DNA of 64,000 nt from Miltoncostaea sp963762825 (lineage in GTDB: Bacteria > Actinomycetota > Thermoleophilia > Miltoncostaeales > Miltoncostaeaceae): NCBI GenBank assembly GCA_963762825.1, contig CAVXLZ010000001.1, positions 434,001-498,000 on the forward strand. Direction: 5' to 3'. Each line of letters starts with the position of its first letter. Positions within the stretch are counted from its first letter, which is position 1. The notes beneath the pieces are model-generated. The model saw only the letters and a program-made list of their open reading frames with translations, was not told where the DNA came from and made no database searches. This document shows, one piece after another, positions 10,666 to 20,022 of this stretch. The position numbers and the translations under genes are program-made.

Positions 10666-11928
10666 GTGCCCGAGCACCGTCCGACACCGCCCACCGCGGG
10701 CTACCTCGCCGAGCCTCACGAGGTGCACCGCGTGGTGCTCCTCTACTCGGGCGGCCTCGACACGTCGGTGATGCTCAAGTGGATCCAGGACGAGTACGAC
10801 GCCGAGGTCGTGGCGCTCTGCATCGACCTGGGGCAGCCGGCCGACGACTTCGACGCGGTCCGCCGGAAGGCGATCGATCTCGGAGCCGTGGAGAGCCTGG
10901 TGGTCGACGCCAAGGAGGAGTTCGCCCGCGACTACGTGGCGCCGGCCATCCGGGCCAACGGCCGCTACCAGGGTGGATACCCGCTCTTCACCGCGCTGGG
11001 CCGTCCGCTGCTGGCCAAGCTCGCATGCGACGCCGCCCGCACCTACGAGGCCGACACGATCGCGCACGGCTGCACCGGAAAGGGCAACGACCAGGTGCGG
11101 ATCGAGGCGACCATCGCCACCATCGCGCCCGACCTCAAGGTGATCGCTCCGGTGCGGGAGTGGCAGATGGGCCGCGACGAGGAGATCGCCTATGCGATCG
11201 AGCATGGCATCCCGATCAGCTCGAGCGTGGAGCGCCCCTACTCGATCGACGACAACCTCTGGGGGCGCTCGAGCGAGGGCGGCGTGATCGAGGATCTCGG
11301 CCAGGCGCCGCCGGCCGACGTGTTCCAGCTGGTCACCCACCCCACGAAGGCCCCCGATCGCGAGGAGGACATCCTCCTCGGCTTCCGCGACGGGCTACCC
11401 GTGAGCCTCGACGGTGAGGAGCTCGGCCTGGTCGAGCTCATCGGGCGCGTGGCCGAGGCGGCGTGTCGAAACGGGGTGGGGATCCTCGATCACATCGAGG
11501 ACCGGGTGGTCGGCCTGAAGGTGCGCGATCTCTATGAGGTGCCGGCGGCAGAGGTCATCCTCACCGCCCATCGCGAGCTGGAGAAGCTCGTCTGCACCGG
11601 GCGTGAGAACGCCCTCAAGCCCTCTCTGGACGCGCTCTGGGCGCAGCTCGCCTACGAGGGCCTCTGGTACGAGCCGCTCCTCGCCGATCTGAACGCGTTC
11701 ATGGAGCGGGTGAGCCGGCGCGTCGAGGGTGAGATCACCATGCGCCTCTACAAGGGCAGCGCGACCGCGGTGACCCGCTCCTCTCCGAACGCGATCTACG
11801 ATCGCAGCCTCGCGACCTTCAACGCCGATGCCTCCTTCGCGCAGGGCGCGGCCCCGGGCTTCATCGAGCTGTACTCGCTCCAGAGCCGCATGGCCCATCG
11901 CATCGCCGAGGCGCGGGAGGCCGGATGA
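10666..11928 (+). CDS. argG: Argininosuccinate synthase
   Basis: A 420-residue cytoplasmic enzyme joining citrulline and aspartate with ATP, the penultimate arginine step. The PP-loop LLYSGGLDTSV (about 25-35) is intact, as are HGCTGKGNDQVR and the substrate segment SSVERPYSIDDNLWGRS. It has a GTG start with GGAGGA upstream and a candidate -10 TAGACT near 10629. Two unknown genes follow with four-base overlaps. argH is not in the window. Confidence 0.97.
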   Translation: MPEHRPTPPTAGYLAEPHEVHRVVLLYSGGLDTSVMLKWIQDEYDAEVVALCIDLGQPADDFDAVRRKAIDLGAVESLVVDAKEEFARDYVAPAIRANGRYQGGYPLFTALGRPLLAKLACDAARTYEADTIAHGCTGKGNDQVRIEATIATIAPDLKVIAPVREWQMGRDEEIAYAIEHGIPISSSVERPYSIDDNLWGRSSEGGVIEDLGQAPPADVFQLVTHPTKAPDREEDILLGFRDGLPVSLDGEELGLVELIGRVAEAACRNGVGILDHIEDRVVGLKVRDLYEVPAAEVILTAHRELEKLVCTGRENALKPSLDALWAQLAYEGLWYEPLLADLNAFMERVSRRVEGEITMRLYKGSATAVTRSSPNAIYDRSLATFNADASFAQGAAPGFIELYSLQSRMAHRIAEAREAG

Positions 11929-12878
11929 GGCGCGGCGGCCCGCCCATGCTGGCGGTCGATCCGGCGGCGGTGCCGGCGTTCTCGCGGGTGGAGCGCGGGG
12001 CCCGCGGCCTGCGCTTCGCGCCGCTCGTGCCCCCCGCCGGCGCCGCAACCGAGCCAGGGGCGCCGCTCCGTGTCCACGCGGCGGCACCGGCCGGCATGCG
12101 CCTGGCGAGCATCGTCGCGGACGGGGCCCTGGTCCTGGCCGCCGGGGTGGGGGTGGCCTACAGCCTCGGTGCGCCGCGGATGCACGTCGTGCACGACCGT
12201 CGCCCGCCTGGCCTCGACCGGGTCATCGGTGCGCCCGGCGCCAACGCCGGCCTCATCCACGGCGCCGATGGGTGGCGGGCGGTGGTCCTGCCGAGCCTCG
12301 GCGACATCGCTCCGGATCTCGGCGAGGGCCCCGTGGCGATACGCCCCGACGGCCGCCGGATCGCGGTGGCCGTGGACGGCGGCATCGAGGAGCACGACAT
12401 CGGTTCTGACGGCATCGCCGCGCGGCACGAGGGCTCCGCCGACGCCCTCTGCTACCTGGCGACCGGCGATCTGCTGGTGGCTGCGGGCGCCCGGGTGGAG
12501 GCACCCGGCCTCGCCGCCGCCGAGGGCTCGCCGATCGTGGAGCTCGCGGCGGCCTCGGCGGCGCCGCGCGTCGCGGCCCGCCACGCCGACGGAAGCATCA
12601 GCGTGTGGGACCCTGGTGCGGCCGGGCCGGTTGCGATGTGGCCCTCGCCGCTGCCCGACAGCGGTTCGATCGCGCTCTCGGCCGACGGATCCCTTGTGGC
12701 CATCGGCACGCCGGACGGCGACGACCCGGCCGCGAGCCTCTGTGACGCCCTCGACGGCGCCCAGGTCCGCAGAGTGGACGGCGCGCGACTGATCGCCCCC
12801 GCTCCGGAGGCCGGGACCATCCTGGTCGCCGGAGACTGGGGCTGCGCCTGGCTGAAACCCCTGGAGGAGAACTCATGA
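11925..12878 (+). CDS. Unknown protein, WD/beta-propeller-like
   Basis: 317 residues, not recognised. ATGA overlap with argG and with the next gene implies a co-translated three-gene operon. Short beta-strand repeats of the kind GSISVWDPGAAGPV and SIALSADGSLVAIGT recall WD40-like blades (roughly 90-300). There is no signal peptide and no clear membrane helix, so it is probably cytoplasmic. Ala/Gly content is high even for this genome. A scaffold or sensor role is only a guess. Confidence 0.7.
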   Translation: MRRGGPPMLAVDPAAVPAFSRVERGARGLRFAPLVPPAGAATEPGAPLRVHAAAPAGMRLASIVADGALVLAAGVGVAYSLGAPRMHVVHDRRPPGLDRVIGAPGANAGLIHGADGWRAVVLPSLGDIAPDLGEGPVAIRPDGRRIAVAVDGGIEEHDIGSDGIAARHEGSADALCYLATGDLLVAAGARVEAPGLAAAEGSPIVELAAASAAPRVAARHADGSISVWDPGAAGPVAMWPSPLPDSGSIALSADGSLVAIGTPDGDDPAASLCDALDGAQVRRVDGARLIAPAPEAGTILVAGDWGCAWLKPLEENS

Positions 12879-13501
12879 GCACACGCCCACTGTCCGCACC
12901 GGCCGTTCTGGCGGACGATCCGGGCCCCTGGAGCGTCGTGAGCTCCGTCCTCTCCCAGCCGGGCCGACCCGGCCGGCGTCGCCCGCAGCCGCCGGTGGGC
13001 CTGATGCTCTCGCCGGCCCCCGAGACGACCCTCGCCCTTGCCGGAGTGCGGCCGTCGTCGATCGCCGGCGTCGGTCCGCTGCGCGTCATGGCGGCGGCGC
13101 GCGAGCCGGCTTTCGTGCTCAGTTTCGACGACCCGGCGGAGCTCCTGCGGGGCGTCAGTCCATTCGTGGTGCGAGCGTGGTCTCTGCCCACCCTCGCCCT
13201 CCACAGCGAGGAGCGCCCCTCCGAGGACCCCGCGGCGCAGCTCGCCCCCCCGGTCCATCCGGCAAGCCTCCACGAGAAGGACCTTCCCCACCTGGCCGAG
13301 GCTCCGGGCGGCGAGTTCGTAGCTGTACACACGCGTGAGGGCCGCTCGGACGTGGTCGCGATCATCGCGGTCTCCGACGGATCTCTGGTGCGATGGGTTC
13401 GTGGTGCCCGCGCCGCCGCGTGGTCCGCGGACGGACGCCGTCTCGCACTGGGCGGTCCATGGGGTGTGCTGCTCGCCGAGGCGGCGGGCCCCGCCTCCTG
13501 A
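12875..13501 (+). CDS. Unknown protein, second propeller-like partner
   Basis: 208 residues, not recognised; it starts inside the previous stop (ATGA). The C-terminal third (SDGSLVRWVRGARAAAWSADGRRLALGG) carries the strand pattern of a WD-type blade, like its neighbour, so the two may form or complete one propeller. No signal peptide. It ends 140 bp before dnaE, which has its own promoter. Confidence 0.65.
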   Translation: MSTRPLSAPAVLADDPGPWSVVSSVLSQPGRPGRRRPQPPVGLMLSPAPETTLALAGVRPSSIAGVGPLRVMAAAREPAFVLSFDDPAELLRGVSPFVVRAWSLPTLALHSEERPSEDPAAQLAPPVHPASLHEKDLPHLAEAPGGEFVAVHTREGRSDVVAIIAVSDGSLVRWVRGARAAAWSADGRRLALGGPWGVLLAEAAGPAS

Positions 13502-13604
13502 TCCGGCGGTCGGCCATCGGGGTGGTCGGGTCGGCGCGGGCCGTGACCACCACCCATGGTGTCGGCGTACACCCAGATCCCCCGCATCTAGCGTTCAACC
13601 TCCC

Positions 13605-13633
13605 TTGTCGGTCCGCACGGCCGCGGTTAGCCT
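13605..13633 (+). promoter_or_regulatory. Promoter for dnaE (TTGTCG, 17-bp spacer, TAGCCT)
   Basis: TTGTCG at 13605-13610 and TAGCCT at 13628-13633 are separated by 17 bp. The -10 ends 8 nt before the dnaE ATG and there is no Shine-Dalgarno sequence, so a leaderless or nearly leaderless mRNA is predicted. Confidence 0.6.
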
Positions 13634-13641
13634 GAGGCCTC

Positions 13642-16600
13642 ATGCCGCCGACCTCGGATCCACCCTTCGTCCACCTCCACGTCCACTCGCACTACTCCGT
13701 GCTGGACGGCGCCTGCAAGATCGATCGCCTGCTCGACCGGGTGGAGGAGATGGGCCAGAGCGCGGTCGCGCTCACCGACCACGGCGTCATGAGTGGGGCC
13801 GTGGAGCTCTACCGGCAGGCGACCAAGCGGGGGATCACCCCGATCGTGGGGCTCGAGGCCTATGTGGTCGACGACCACACCTCGCGGCCGGCCAAGGAGA
13901 GGCGCAACCACCTGACGCTCCTCGCCGAGACCACGGAGGGCTACTACAACCTCATCAAGCTCTGCTCCGCGGGATACCTCGAGGGGTACCACCGCAAGCC
14001 GCGCATTTCGCACGAGCTGATGGAGCGCTACTCCGACGGGATCATCGCGCTGTCGGGGTGCCTGTCGGGGGTGGTGTGCCAGCGGCTCGAGCAGGATGAC
14101 GTCGTGGCCGCCCGGGCCGAGCTCGACCGCCTCGCACAGATCTTCGGCCGGGACGACGTCTACGTCGAGATCCAGCACGCGGGTCTCGATGTGCAGACCG
14201 GCATCAACGTCCACCTGAAGAGGATCGCCGCCGAGGCGGGCCTGCCGATGGTCGCCACCTGCGACGCGCACTACCCCTGCCGCGCGGACGCCGACGCGCA
14301 CGAGGCCCTCCTGGCGATCCAGACCCGCGACGTGCTCAGCAACCCCAAGCGGTTCCGCTTCGGGACGAAGGAGTTCTATCTGAAGACCGGCGCCGAGATG
14401 GCGGCGGCGCTCCCGGATTTCGTGGACATCCTCCCCGTGTCGCTCGAGGTGGCCGAGCGCTGCTCGGCGCTCTCGCTGCCGCTCGGCGACATCAAGCTGC
14501 CGCGCTTTCCGGTCCCGGACGACGAGCCGGCCGAGGTCTACCTCGAGCGGCTCTGCCGCGAGGGGATGGCACGCCGCTATCCGGACGGGCCGCCCGCGAA
14601 CGCAGAGGAGAGGCTGCGCTTCGAGCTCGGAGTCATCAAGGAGATGGGCTTCGCCAGCTACTTCCTGATCGTCTGGGACTACATGCGATGGGCCCGCGAG
14701 AACGGCGTCGGCGTCGGGCCGGGACGTGGCTCGGCCGCCGGTTCCCTCGTCGCCTACTCGCTGAGGATCGTCGACCTCGATCCGCTCGCCCACGACCTCC
14801 TGTTCGAGCGCTTCCTCAACCCCGGCCGCAAGAGCATGCCCGACATCGACACCGACTTCGCCGTGGCCGGGCGCGACCGCGTGGTCCAGTACGTCACCCA
14901 GAAGTACGGCTCGAGCGCCGTGGCCCGCATCGGCACCTTCGGCAAGCTGCTCGCCCGCGCCGTCGTGCGCGATTCGGGACGCGTGCTCGGCCATACCTAC
15001 GGGCAGGTCGACCGCCTCGCCAAGCTCGTGCCGGAGCGACCGATCGGGATCAAGCTCGCCGACGCCATGAAGCCGGGCACCGAGCTCGCGCAGGCGTACG
15101 CGGACGACGCCGTCGTGCGCGAGATCCTCGACACCGCCCTGCCGCTCGAGGGGCTGGTCCGCAATGAGGGGGTCCACGCGGCCGGAGTGGTGATCGCACC
15201 AGGAGACATCACCGACTACCTCCCGGTGCGCATCGACGACGAGGGCAACGTCGTCACCCAGGTGCCCGACCACGACGTCGAGGCGCTCGGCCTGCTCAAG
15301 ATGGACTTCCTCGGCCTGCGGAACCTCGACGTCATCCAGGGCGCGCTCGGGCTGATCCACGACCGCAGCGGGGAGACGCTCGACATCGAGACGATCCCGC
15401 TCGACGACCCGGGCACCTACGCGATGCTCGCCCGCGGAGATGCGATCGGCGTCTTCCAGTTCGAGTCGAGCGGCATGCGCGAGGCCCTGCGCGAGGTGCG
15501 CCCGACCGAGTTCGCCGACCTCATCGCCCTCGTCGCCCTCTATCGCCCCGGCCCGATGGCCTTCATATCGACCTATGCGCGCAATAAGCGCGATCCCTCG
15601 CGGGTCACGTTCGAGGATCCACGACTCGAGACGATCACCGGGCCGACCTACGGCGTGGCGGTCTACCAGGAGCAGTTGATGGCGATCTCCCGGCAGCTTG
15701 CCGGGTTCTCGCCCTCGCGCGCCGACGATCTGCGCAAGGCGGTGGGCAAGAAGGACAAGGCCCTGATGGCGTCCCTGAAGGACGAGTTCGTGGCCGGGTG
15801 CATCGCGAGCGGCACCGACAAGAAGGTGGCCCAGAGCCTCTGGGGACTCTGCGAGGCCGCCGGCGATTACTCCTTCAACAAGAGCCACGCAGCCTGCTAC
15901 GCCCTGCTCGCGTACCGCACGGCCTACCTCAAGTCGAACCATCCGGCCGAGTACATGGCGTCCCTCCTGAGCTCGGTGATGGACACGAAGGACCGCGTGC
16001 CCTTCTACGTGGCCGCCTGCTCCGACATGGGCCTGGCCGTGCTGCCACCCGACGTCAACGTGAGCAGGTCCGACTTCGCGGTCACGGGCGATGAGGAGAT
16101 CCGCTTCGGGCTCTCGGCCGTGAAGGGCGTGGGGGAGAACGCCGTGGCCGCCATCATCACGGCGCGGGACGATGCGGGCCGCTACGACTCCCTCTGGGAC
16201 TTCTGCCGGCGCGTCGATCAGGCCCAGGTCAACAAGCGCGCCCTCGAGAGCCTGATCCGCGGCGGCGCCCTCGATTCCACGGGCGACACCCGGCTCGGCA
16301 TGCTCGACACCATCCCGGCGGCCGTTGGTCAGGCCACCCGTTCGACGGTCCGACCTCGCCGCGGGCCAGGAGTCGCTCTTCGGTGCGATGGGCAGCCAGG
16401 ACGCGGCCGTGGAGCTCGACCCGCCGATCCCTGCGCGCGAGATGCCCAAGGACGATCTGCTCGCCGCCGAGAAGGAGGCGCTCGGCCTCTACGTCTCGAG
16501 TCACCCCCTCCAGGATTGCCGCCAGCAGCTCGCCCGCGCGGTGACGTGCGGCATCGGAGCCCTCGCCGACCGCGCCGACGGCGAGGCGGTCACGGTCGGC

Positions 16601-17077
16601 GGCATGCTCGGCGCCGTGAAGAGCATCACCACCCGTAAGGGCGATCCGATGATGTTCGTGCGGCTCGACGACCTCGAGGCTTCGGTCGAGGTCGTCGTCG
16701 TCCCCGCGGTGATGGCCGATGCCCGCGATCTCCTGGTCCTCGACGCGATGGTCCTCATCACCGGCCGGATCGACCAGAAGGGGGAGGGGGAGACCAAGCT
16801 CGTCGCCCAGTCCGTACGCGCCTTCGCGCCGGAGGAGGGTGGCGAGCAGGAGCGACTCGTGGTGAGGGTCGACGTGGCCCGGCTCGCCGAGACCCACCTG
16901 GGCGAGCTGCGCAGGCTGCTCGTCGATCACCAGGGCGACGCGGCCGTGGTGGTCGACGTGGCCATCGGGGAGGGGCGCCGGCGCCTCTTCCTCGGCGAGG
17001 AGTTCAAGGTCGATGCCCGCGACAACAGCCTCGTCGCCGAGCTGAAGACCCTCTTCGGAGAGCGCTGCATGGTGTGA
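13642..17077 (+). CDS. dnaE: DNA polymerase III alpha subunit (one frame break)
   Basis: The replicative polymerase catalytic subunit, about 1144 residues when repaired. The N-terminal PHP domain begins HLHVHSHYSVLDG with TDHG following. The polymerase active site PDIDTDF puts its aspartates at 401 and 403, as in E. coli DnaE; PGRGSAAGSLV precedes it. A C-terminal OB domain lies near 16590-16760. One +1 break sits at GTTCGAC (16340-16346); dropping one T joins the frames (ATRRRSDLAAG) just before the segment ending ESLFG. An essential gene broken by one base strongly suggests a sequence error. Confidence 0.93.
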
Positions 17078-17523
17078 AGCCCCGGTCTCTTGACCGGAGG
17101 ATTCGTGAACGGCTTCAATACCCCGGTGCCCTGGTCCCCGTCCCGATGAGTCCAAGCGCCGCCGCAGCCGCCCTGATCGCCGGCTCGTGCCGCGAGTGCC
17201 CGGTCTCGTGCGAGCGGGTGGTGCAGCCGGCGGGCTGCATCGAGTCGGGCTGCCCGCGCCTCTACTCGTACGAGCGGGAGGGGCGCACCTGGATGGGATG
17301 CCTCGAGGGGATCTACCAGGTCGAGATCGACGTGGAGGGCTTCCGGCGCCTTCAGCGCACCGCCGCGGGCTTCGGCGGCCTTCGCGCATCGCGCCAGCCG
17401 CTCGGGATCTGCCGATCGGCCATCGAGCGCACCTTCGAGCACCGCGACGGGTCCCCGTGCGTCAATCCCGACTTCCTGCTCTCTGGCGCCGAGGAGTACG
17501 TGGTGACGGTCCCCGGATCCTGA
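17074..17523 (+). CDS. Unknown Cys-rich protein
   Basis: 149 residues from an ATG overlapping the dnaE stop; an internal ATG at 17146 is a reasonable alternative start. It has CRECPVSC near residue 40 and further Cys in PAGCIESGCPRLYSY and MGCLEG, a spacing suggesting one or two zinc sites. No signal peptide. The family is unknown to me. Overlap with dnaE suggests co-translation but does not prove a replication role. Confidence 0.65.
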   Translation: MKPRSLDRRIRERLQYPGALVPVPMSPSAAAAALIAGSCRECPVSCERVVQPAGCIESGCPRLYSYEREGRTWMGCLEGIYQVEIDVEGFRRLQRTAAGFGGLRASRQPLGICRSAIERTFEHRDGSPCVNPDFLLSGAEEYVVTVPGS

Positions 17524-17537
17524 CCACCCGGGCCGGA

Positions 17538-17543
17538 TAGGGT
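17538..17543 (+). promoter_or_regulatory. -10-like TAGGGT 6 nt before the phosphorylase GTG
   Basis: The hexamer TAGGGT ends 6 nt before GTG 17550 with no Shine-Dalgarno, the same arrangement as at other genes here, so a leaderless mRNA is predicted. Confidence 0.4.
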
Positions 17544-17549
17544 CCGGGT

Positions 17550-18350
17550 GTGACCGCGCCCGCTCCCGTCGGCCTCATCACCGGTACCGGGCTCTACGAG
17601 CTGGACGGCATCGAGGAGCGCCGCGTTGACGACGTGGAGACGCCCTACGGCACGGTCGCGGTCGTTCGCGGCGTGCTCGCAGGCGTGCACGTGGCTCATG
17701 TCCCCCGCCACGGTGCAGGTCACGCGCGGCTCTCGCACCAGGTCACGCCGCGCGCGAACGTGGCCGCGATCGCCGCCGTCGGGGCCCGGGCGCTCGTCTC
17801 CACCACGGTCTGTGGCGCGGTGGATCCCTTGCTCGGGCTCGGGTCGCTCATCGTCTTCGACGATCTGCACTTCCCCTCCAATCGCCTGGCCGACGGCTCG
17901 CTCTGCACCCTCTTCACGGTCCCTGAGATCCCTGGGCGCGGACACTGGATCTACGAGCTGCCCTTCGGCGAACGGGTGCGCGCCGGCCTGGTGGAGGGCG
18001 GCCGGGTGGCCGGCCTCGACGTGCGCGACGGCGGCACCTACGGGCACGTGGACGGGCCCCGTCTCAACAGCGTGAGCGAGATCTCCCAGCTCGCGGCGGC
18101 GGGCGTCACCGCCGTGAGCCAGACGGGAGGGCCCGAGACCGTGCTCGCCGGTGAGGCCCGCCTGCCCTTCGCCCTGATCGGGTTCGTCACCGATCACGCA
18201 AACGGCGTCATGCCCGAACTGACACCGCCCGAGACCCTCGCGCGCCTGTTCGGCGAGAGCGCGGGCGTCCTCCAACGCGCGTTGCGAGCCGCCCTGCCCG
18301 CGATCGCCGCCGACCCGGGCACGGCCGCGGGGATCGTCTTCTCTCTCTAG
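17550..18350 (+). CDS. Purine nucleoside / 5'-methylthioadenosine phosphorylase family protein
   Basis: A 266-residue phosphorylase of the MTAP/PNP family, which cleaves a (methylthio)ribosyl-purine with phosphate for salvage. Seen: N-terminal ITGTGLYEL (phosphate loop), HVPRHGAGH, TTVCGAVDP, the product-site segment HVDGPRLNSVSEI, and ITDHANG-like FVTDHANGV. Residues separating adenine from 6-oxopurine specificity cannot be assigned confidently, so MTAP versus methylthioinosine or inosine phosphorylase is open. GTG start; probably leaderless. Confidence 0.8.
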   Translation: MTAPAPVGLITGTGLYELDGIEERRVDDVETPYGTVAVVRGVLAGVHVAHVPRHGAGHARLSHQVTPRANVAAIAAVGARALVSTTVCGAVDPLLGLGSLIVFDDLHFPSNRLADGSLCTLFTVPEIPGRGHWIYELPFGERVRAGLVEGGRVAGLDVRDGGTYGHVDGPRLNSVSEISQLAAAGVTAVSQTGGPETVLAGEARLPFALIGFVTDHANGVMPELTPPETLARLFGESAGVLQRALRAALPAIAADPGTAAGIVFSL

Positions 18351-18351
18351 C

Positions 18352-18409
18352 CTGGTGTCCTGGGTCAGACGTTCGTACCCGCCAAGGGATCTCTGGCGCA
18401 GGACACCAG
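18352..18409. terminator. 58-bp element with perfect 11-bp terminal inverted repeats and two inner hairpins
   Basis: Arms CTGGTGTCCTG (18352-18362) and CAGGACACCAG (18399-18409) are exact reverse complements. Inside are GGT/ACC (18363-18365 with 18377-18379) and GCCA/TGGC (18381-18384 with 18394-18397), so the element can fold as a three-way junction. It fills the gap between two converging genes, so a bidirectional terminator is the default reading. There is no U tract, and a dispersed repeat or structured RNA remains possible. Confidence 0.6.
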
Positions 18410-18415
18410 AAGCCA

Positions 18416-19963
18416 TCAGGCTCTTTCCCGGCGCACCACGAGCAGCCAGGTGAGGATGCTCGAGAGCGCCACGAGCGCGAGGGCGGCCAGGCTGGCGTCG
18501 GCCCAGAAGGCATCCTCGGCGGCGCTCCAGACGCGGGTCGCGAGGGTCGGGAAGCCGGCGGGCGCGAGCAGCAGGGTGATCGGAAGCTCCTTCATGGCAG
18601 AGAGCAGGACCAGGCCGGCCCCTGCAGCGAGGCCAGGGGCCATCAACGGGAGGTCGATCGAGATGAGGCGCGCGGCGCGCCCCCGGCCCAGGGTGCGCGC
18701 CGCGTCGTCGAGTGGCCGGGGGACGCTGGTCACCGCGAGTCTCGCAGGCCCGAGGGCGAGCGCCCCGAAGTGGAGGGCGTAGGCGCCCACCAGGAGGGGA
18801 AGCGTCTGGTAGAGAGCCCCGATCGCCCCCGGGCTGTTGAGGGTCCAGAAGGCGAGGGCGAGGGCGATCACGATCCCCGGGAGCGCGAACCCGCCCGTGA
18901 TGAGCACATCGGCTCCGCTGCCGATCCGACCCGCGTGGCGTCCGGTCAGGAAGGCGACCGGCAGGACCACCAAGACCGCTGCTGCGGCGGCGAGGGCGCT
19001 CGCGATCGAGGTGTTGAGGGCCGGCTCGATCAGGCGCTCGGGGTTGGCGATCAGCGATGACGGGCGCGATGAGCCCTCGGCGGCGCCGCGGATGGCCCAG
19101 TAGCCGAGCACGGCGATCGGGGCCGCCAGAGCGAGCGTGAGCAAGCCGGCGATGAAGGCCACCGCGGGAGTCCGCCACCGGCCCAGGTCCACCACGAGGG
19201 TGCGTCGGTCGCGGCGCGCATCCGGGCGCACGGCGCCCGCGACGGCCCGCTGACCGGCGACCACCACGATCGCAAGCAGGCCGAGTGCGAGGCTGAGCGC
19301 GGCCGCCGTGGGCGGGTTGACGAGTCGATTGGAGTAGATCGCGCGCGTGAGGGTGTCGTAACGCAGGAGCTGGACGGCGCCGAAGTCGGCGATCACGTAG
19401 AGGAAGACCAGGAGGCCTCCTGCGGCGATCGCCGGCCGGGCCTGCGGCAGGATCACCGATCGGAAGGCCGCCATCGGGCTGCTCCCGAGCAGTCGTGCGG
19501 ACTCCTCCATGGCGGGCGAGGCCTGGCGCAACCTCGCCGCGACCGGGAGATAGACGTAAGGGTAGGTCAACAGGGTCAGTACCGCGAAGGCCCCGCCGAA
19601 GCCTCCGACGGTTGGAAGGTCGCCGACCCCGAGTGGGCGGAGCAGGCGCTCCAGGAGACCCCCGCGCGCGAAGGCCGCGATGAGGGCGAATGCGCCGATG
19701 AACGAGGGCAACACCAGCGGCAGCGCAAGCAAGGGGCGTACCAGCGCCCGCCCCGGCAGGTCGGTGCGCGTCACGAGCCATGCGGCGAGCGTGCCCACCG
19801 CAGATGCTGCGACGGCCACGGCGCTCGCGAGCGCGAGACTCCGGCCCAGGGGCGCGAGCAGGGCGGTGTCGGTCGCGGTCGACCAGAGGCCGCCCTCCTC
19901 CATCGTGCGCACCACCAGATAGGCCAGCGGCGCGGCGAACGGCACCGCCAGGAGCAGCACCAC
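18416..19963 (-). CDS. Fe(III) ABC transporter permease, fused two-unit form (FbpB/SfuB type)
   Basis: A 515-residue inner-membrane protein with about 12 helices and two binding-protein-dependent permease units. The two EAA loops are EESARLLGSSPMAAFRSVILPQARPA-like (unit 1) and DDAARTLGRGRAARLI-like (unit 2). Start taken at GTG 19963; the frame stays open towards the upstream gene and the true start may be slightly earlier. It lies just downstream of the periplasmic binding-protein gene on the same strand, so they are probably one operon under the DtxR-type boxes at 21114-21149. Confidence 0.88.
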   Translation of the reverse strand: MVLLLAVPFAAPLAYLVVRTMEEGGLWSTATDTALLAPLGRSLALASAVAVAASAVGTLAAWLVTRTDLPGRALVRPLLALPLVLPSFIGAFALIAAFARGGLLERLLRPLGVGDLPTVGGFGGAFAVLTLLTYPYVYLPVAARLRQASPAMEESARLLGSSPMAAFRSVILPQARPAIAAGGLLVFLYVIADFGAVQLLRYDTLTRAIYSNRLVNPPTAAALSLALGLLAIVVVAGQRAVAGAVRPDARRDRRTLVVDLGRWRTPAVAFIAGLLTLALAAPIAVLGYWAIRGAAEGSSRPSSLIANPERLIEPALNTSIASALAAAAAVLVVLPVAFLTGRHAGRIGSGADVLITGGFALPGIVIALALAFWTLNSPGAIGALYQTLPLLVGAYALHFGALALGPARLAVTSVPRPLDDAARTLGRGRAARLISIDLPLMAPGLAAGAGLVLLSAMKELPITLLLAPAGFPTLATRVWSAAEDAFWADASLAALALVALSSILTWLLVVRRERA

Positions 19964-20022
19964 CAGCCGCAGCCCCGTGCCACGTGGATCGAGGCGCGCC
20001 TGGGCCAGCCCCGGAGCGGGGC

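Noticed and set aside
13627..16449. 940-codon open frame antisense to dnaE, and similar long antisense frames at 3918-6209 and 42347-45061
   Set aside because: High-GC coding DNA produces long open antisense frames. These show His/Arg/Gly-rich composition, no motifs, and lie wholly opposite conserved genes.
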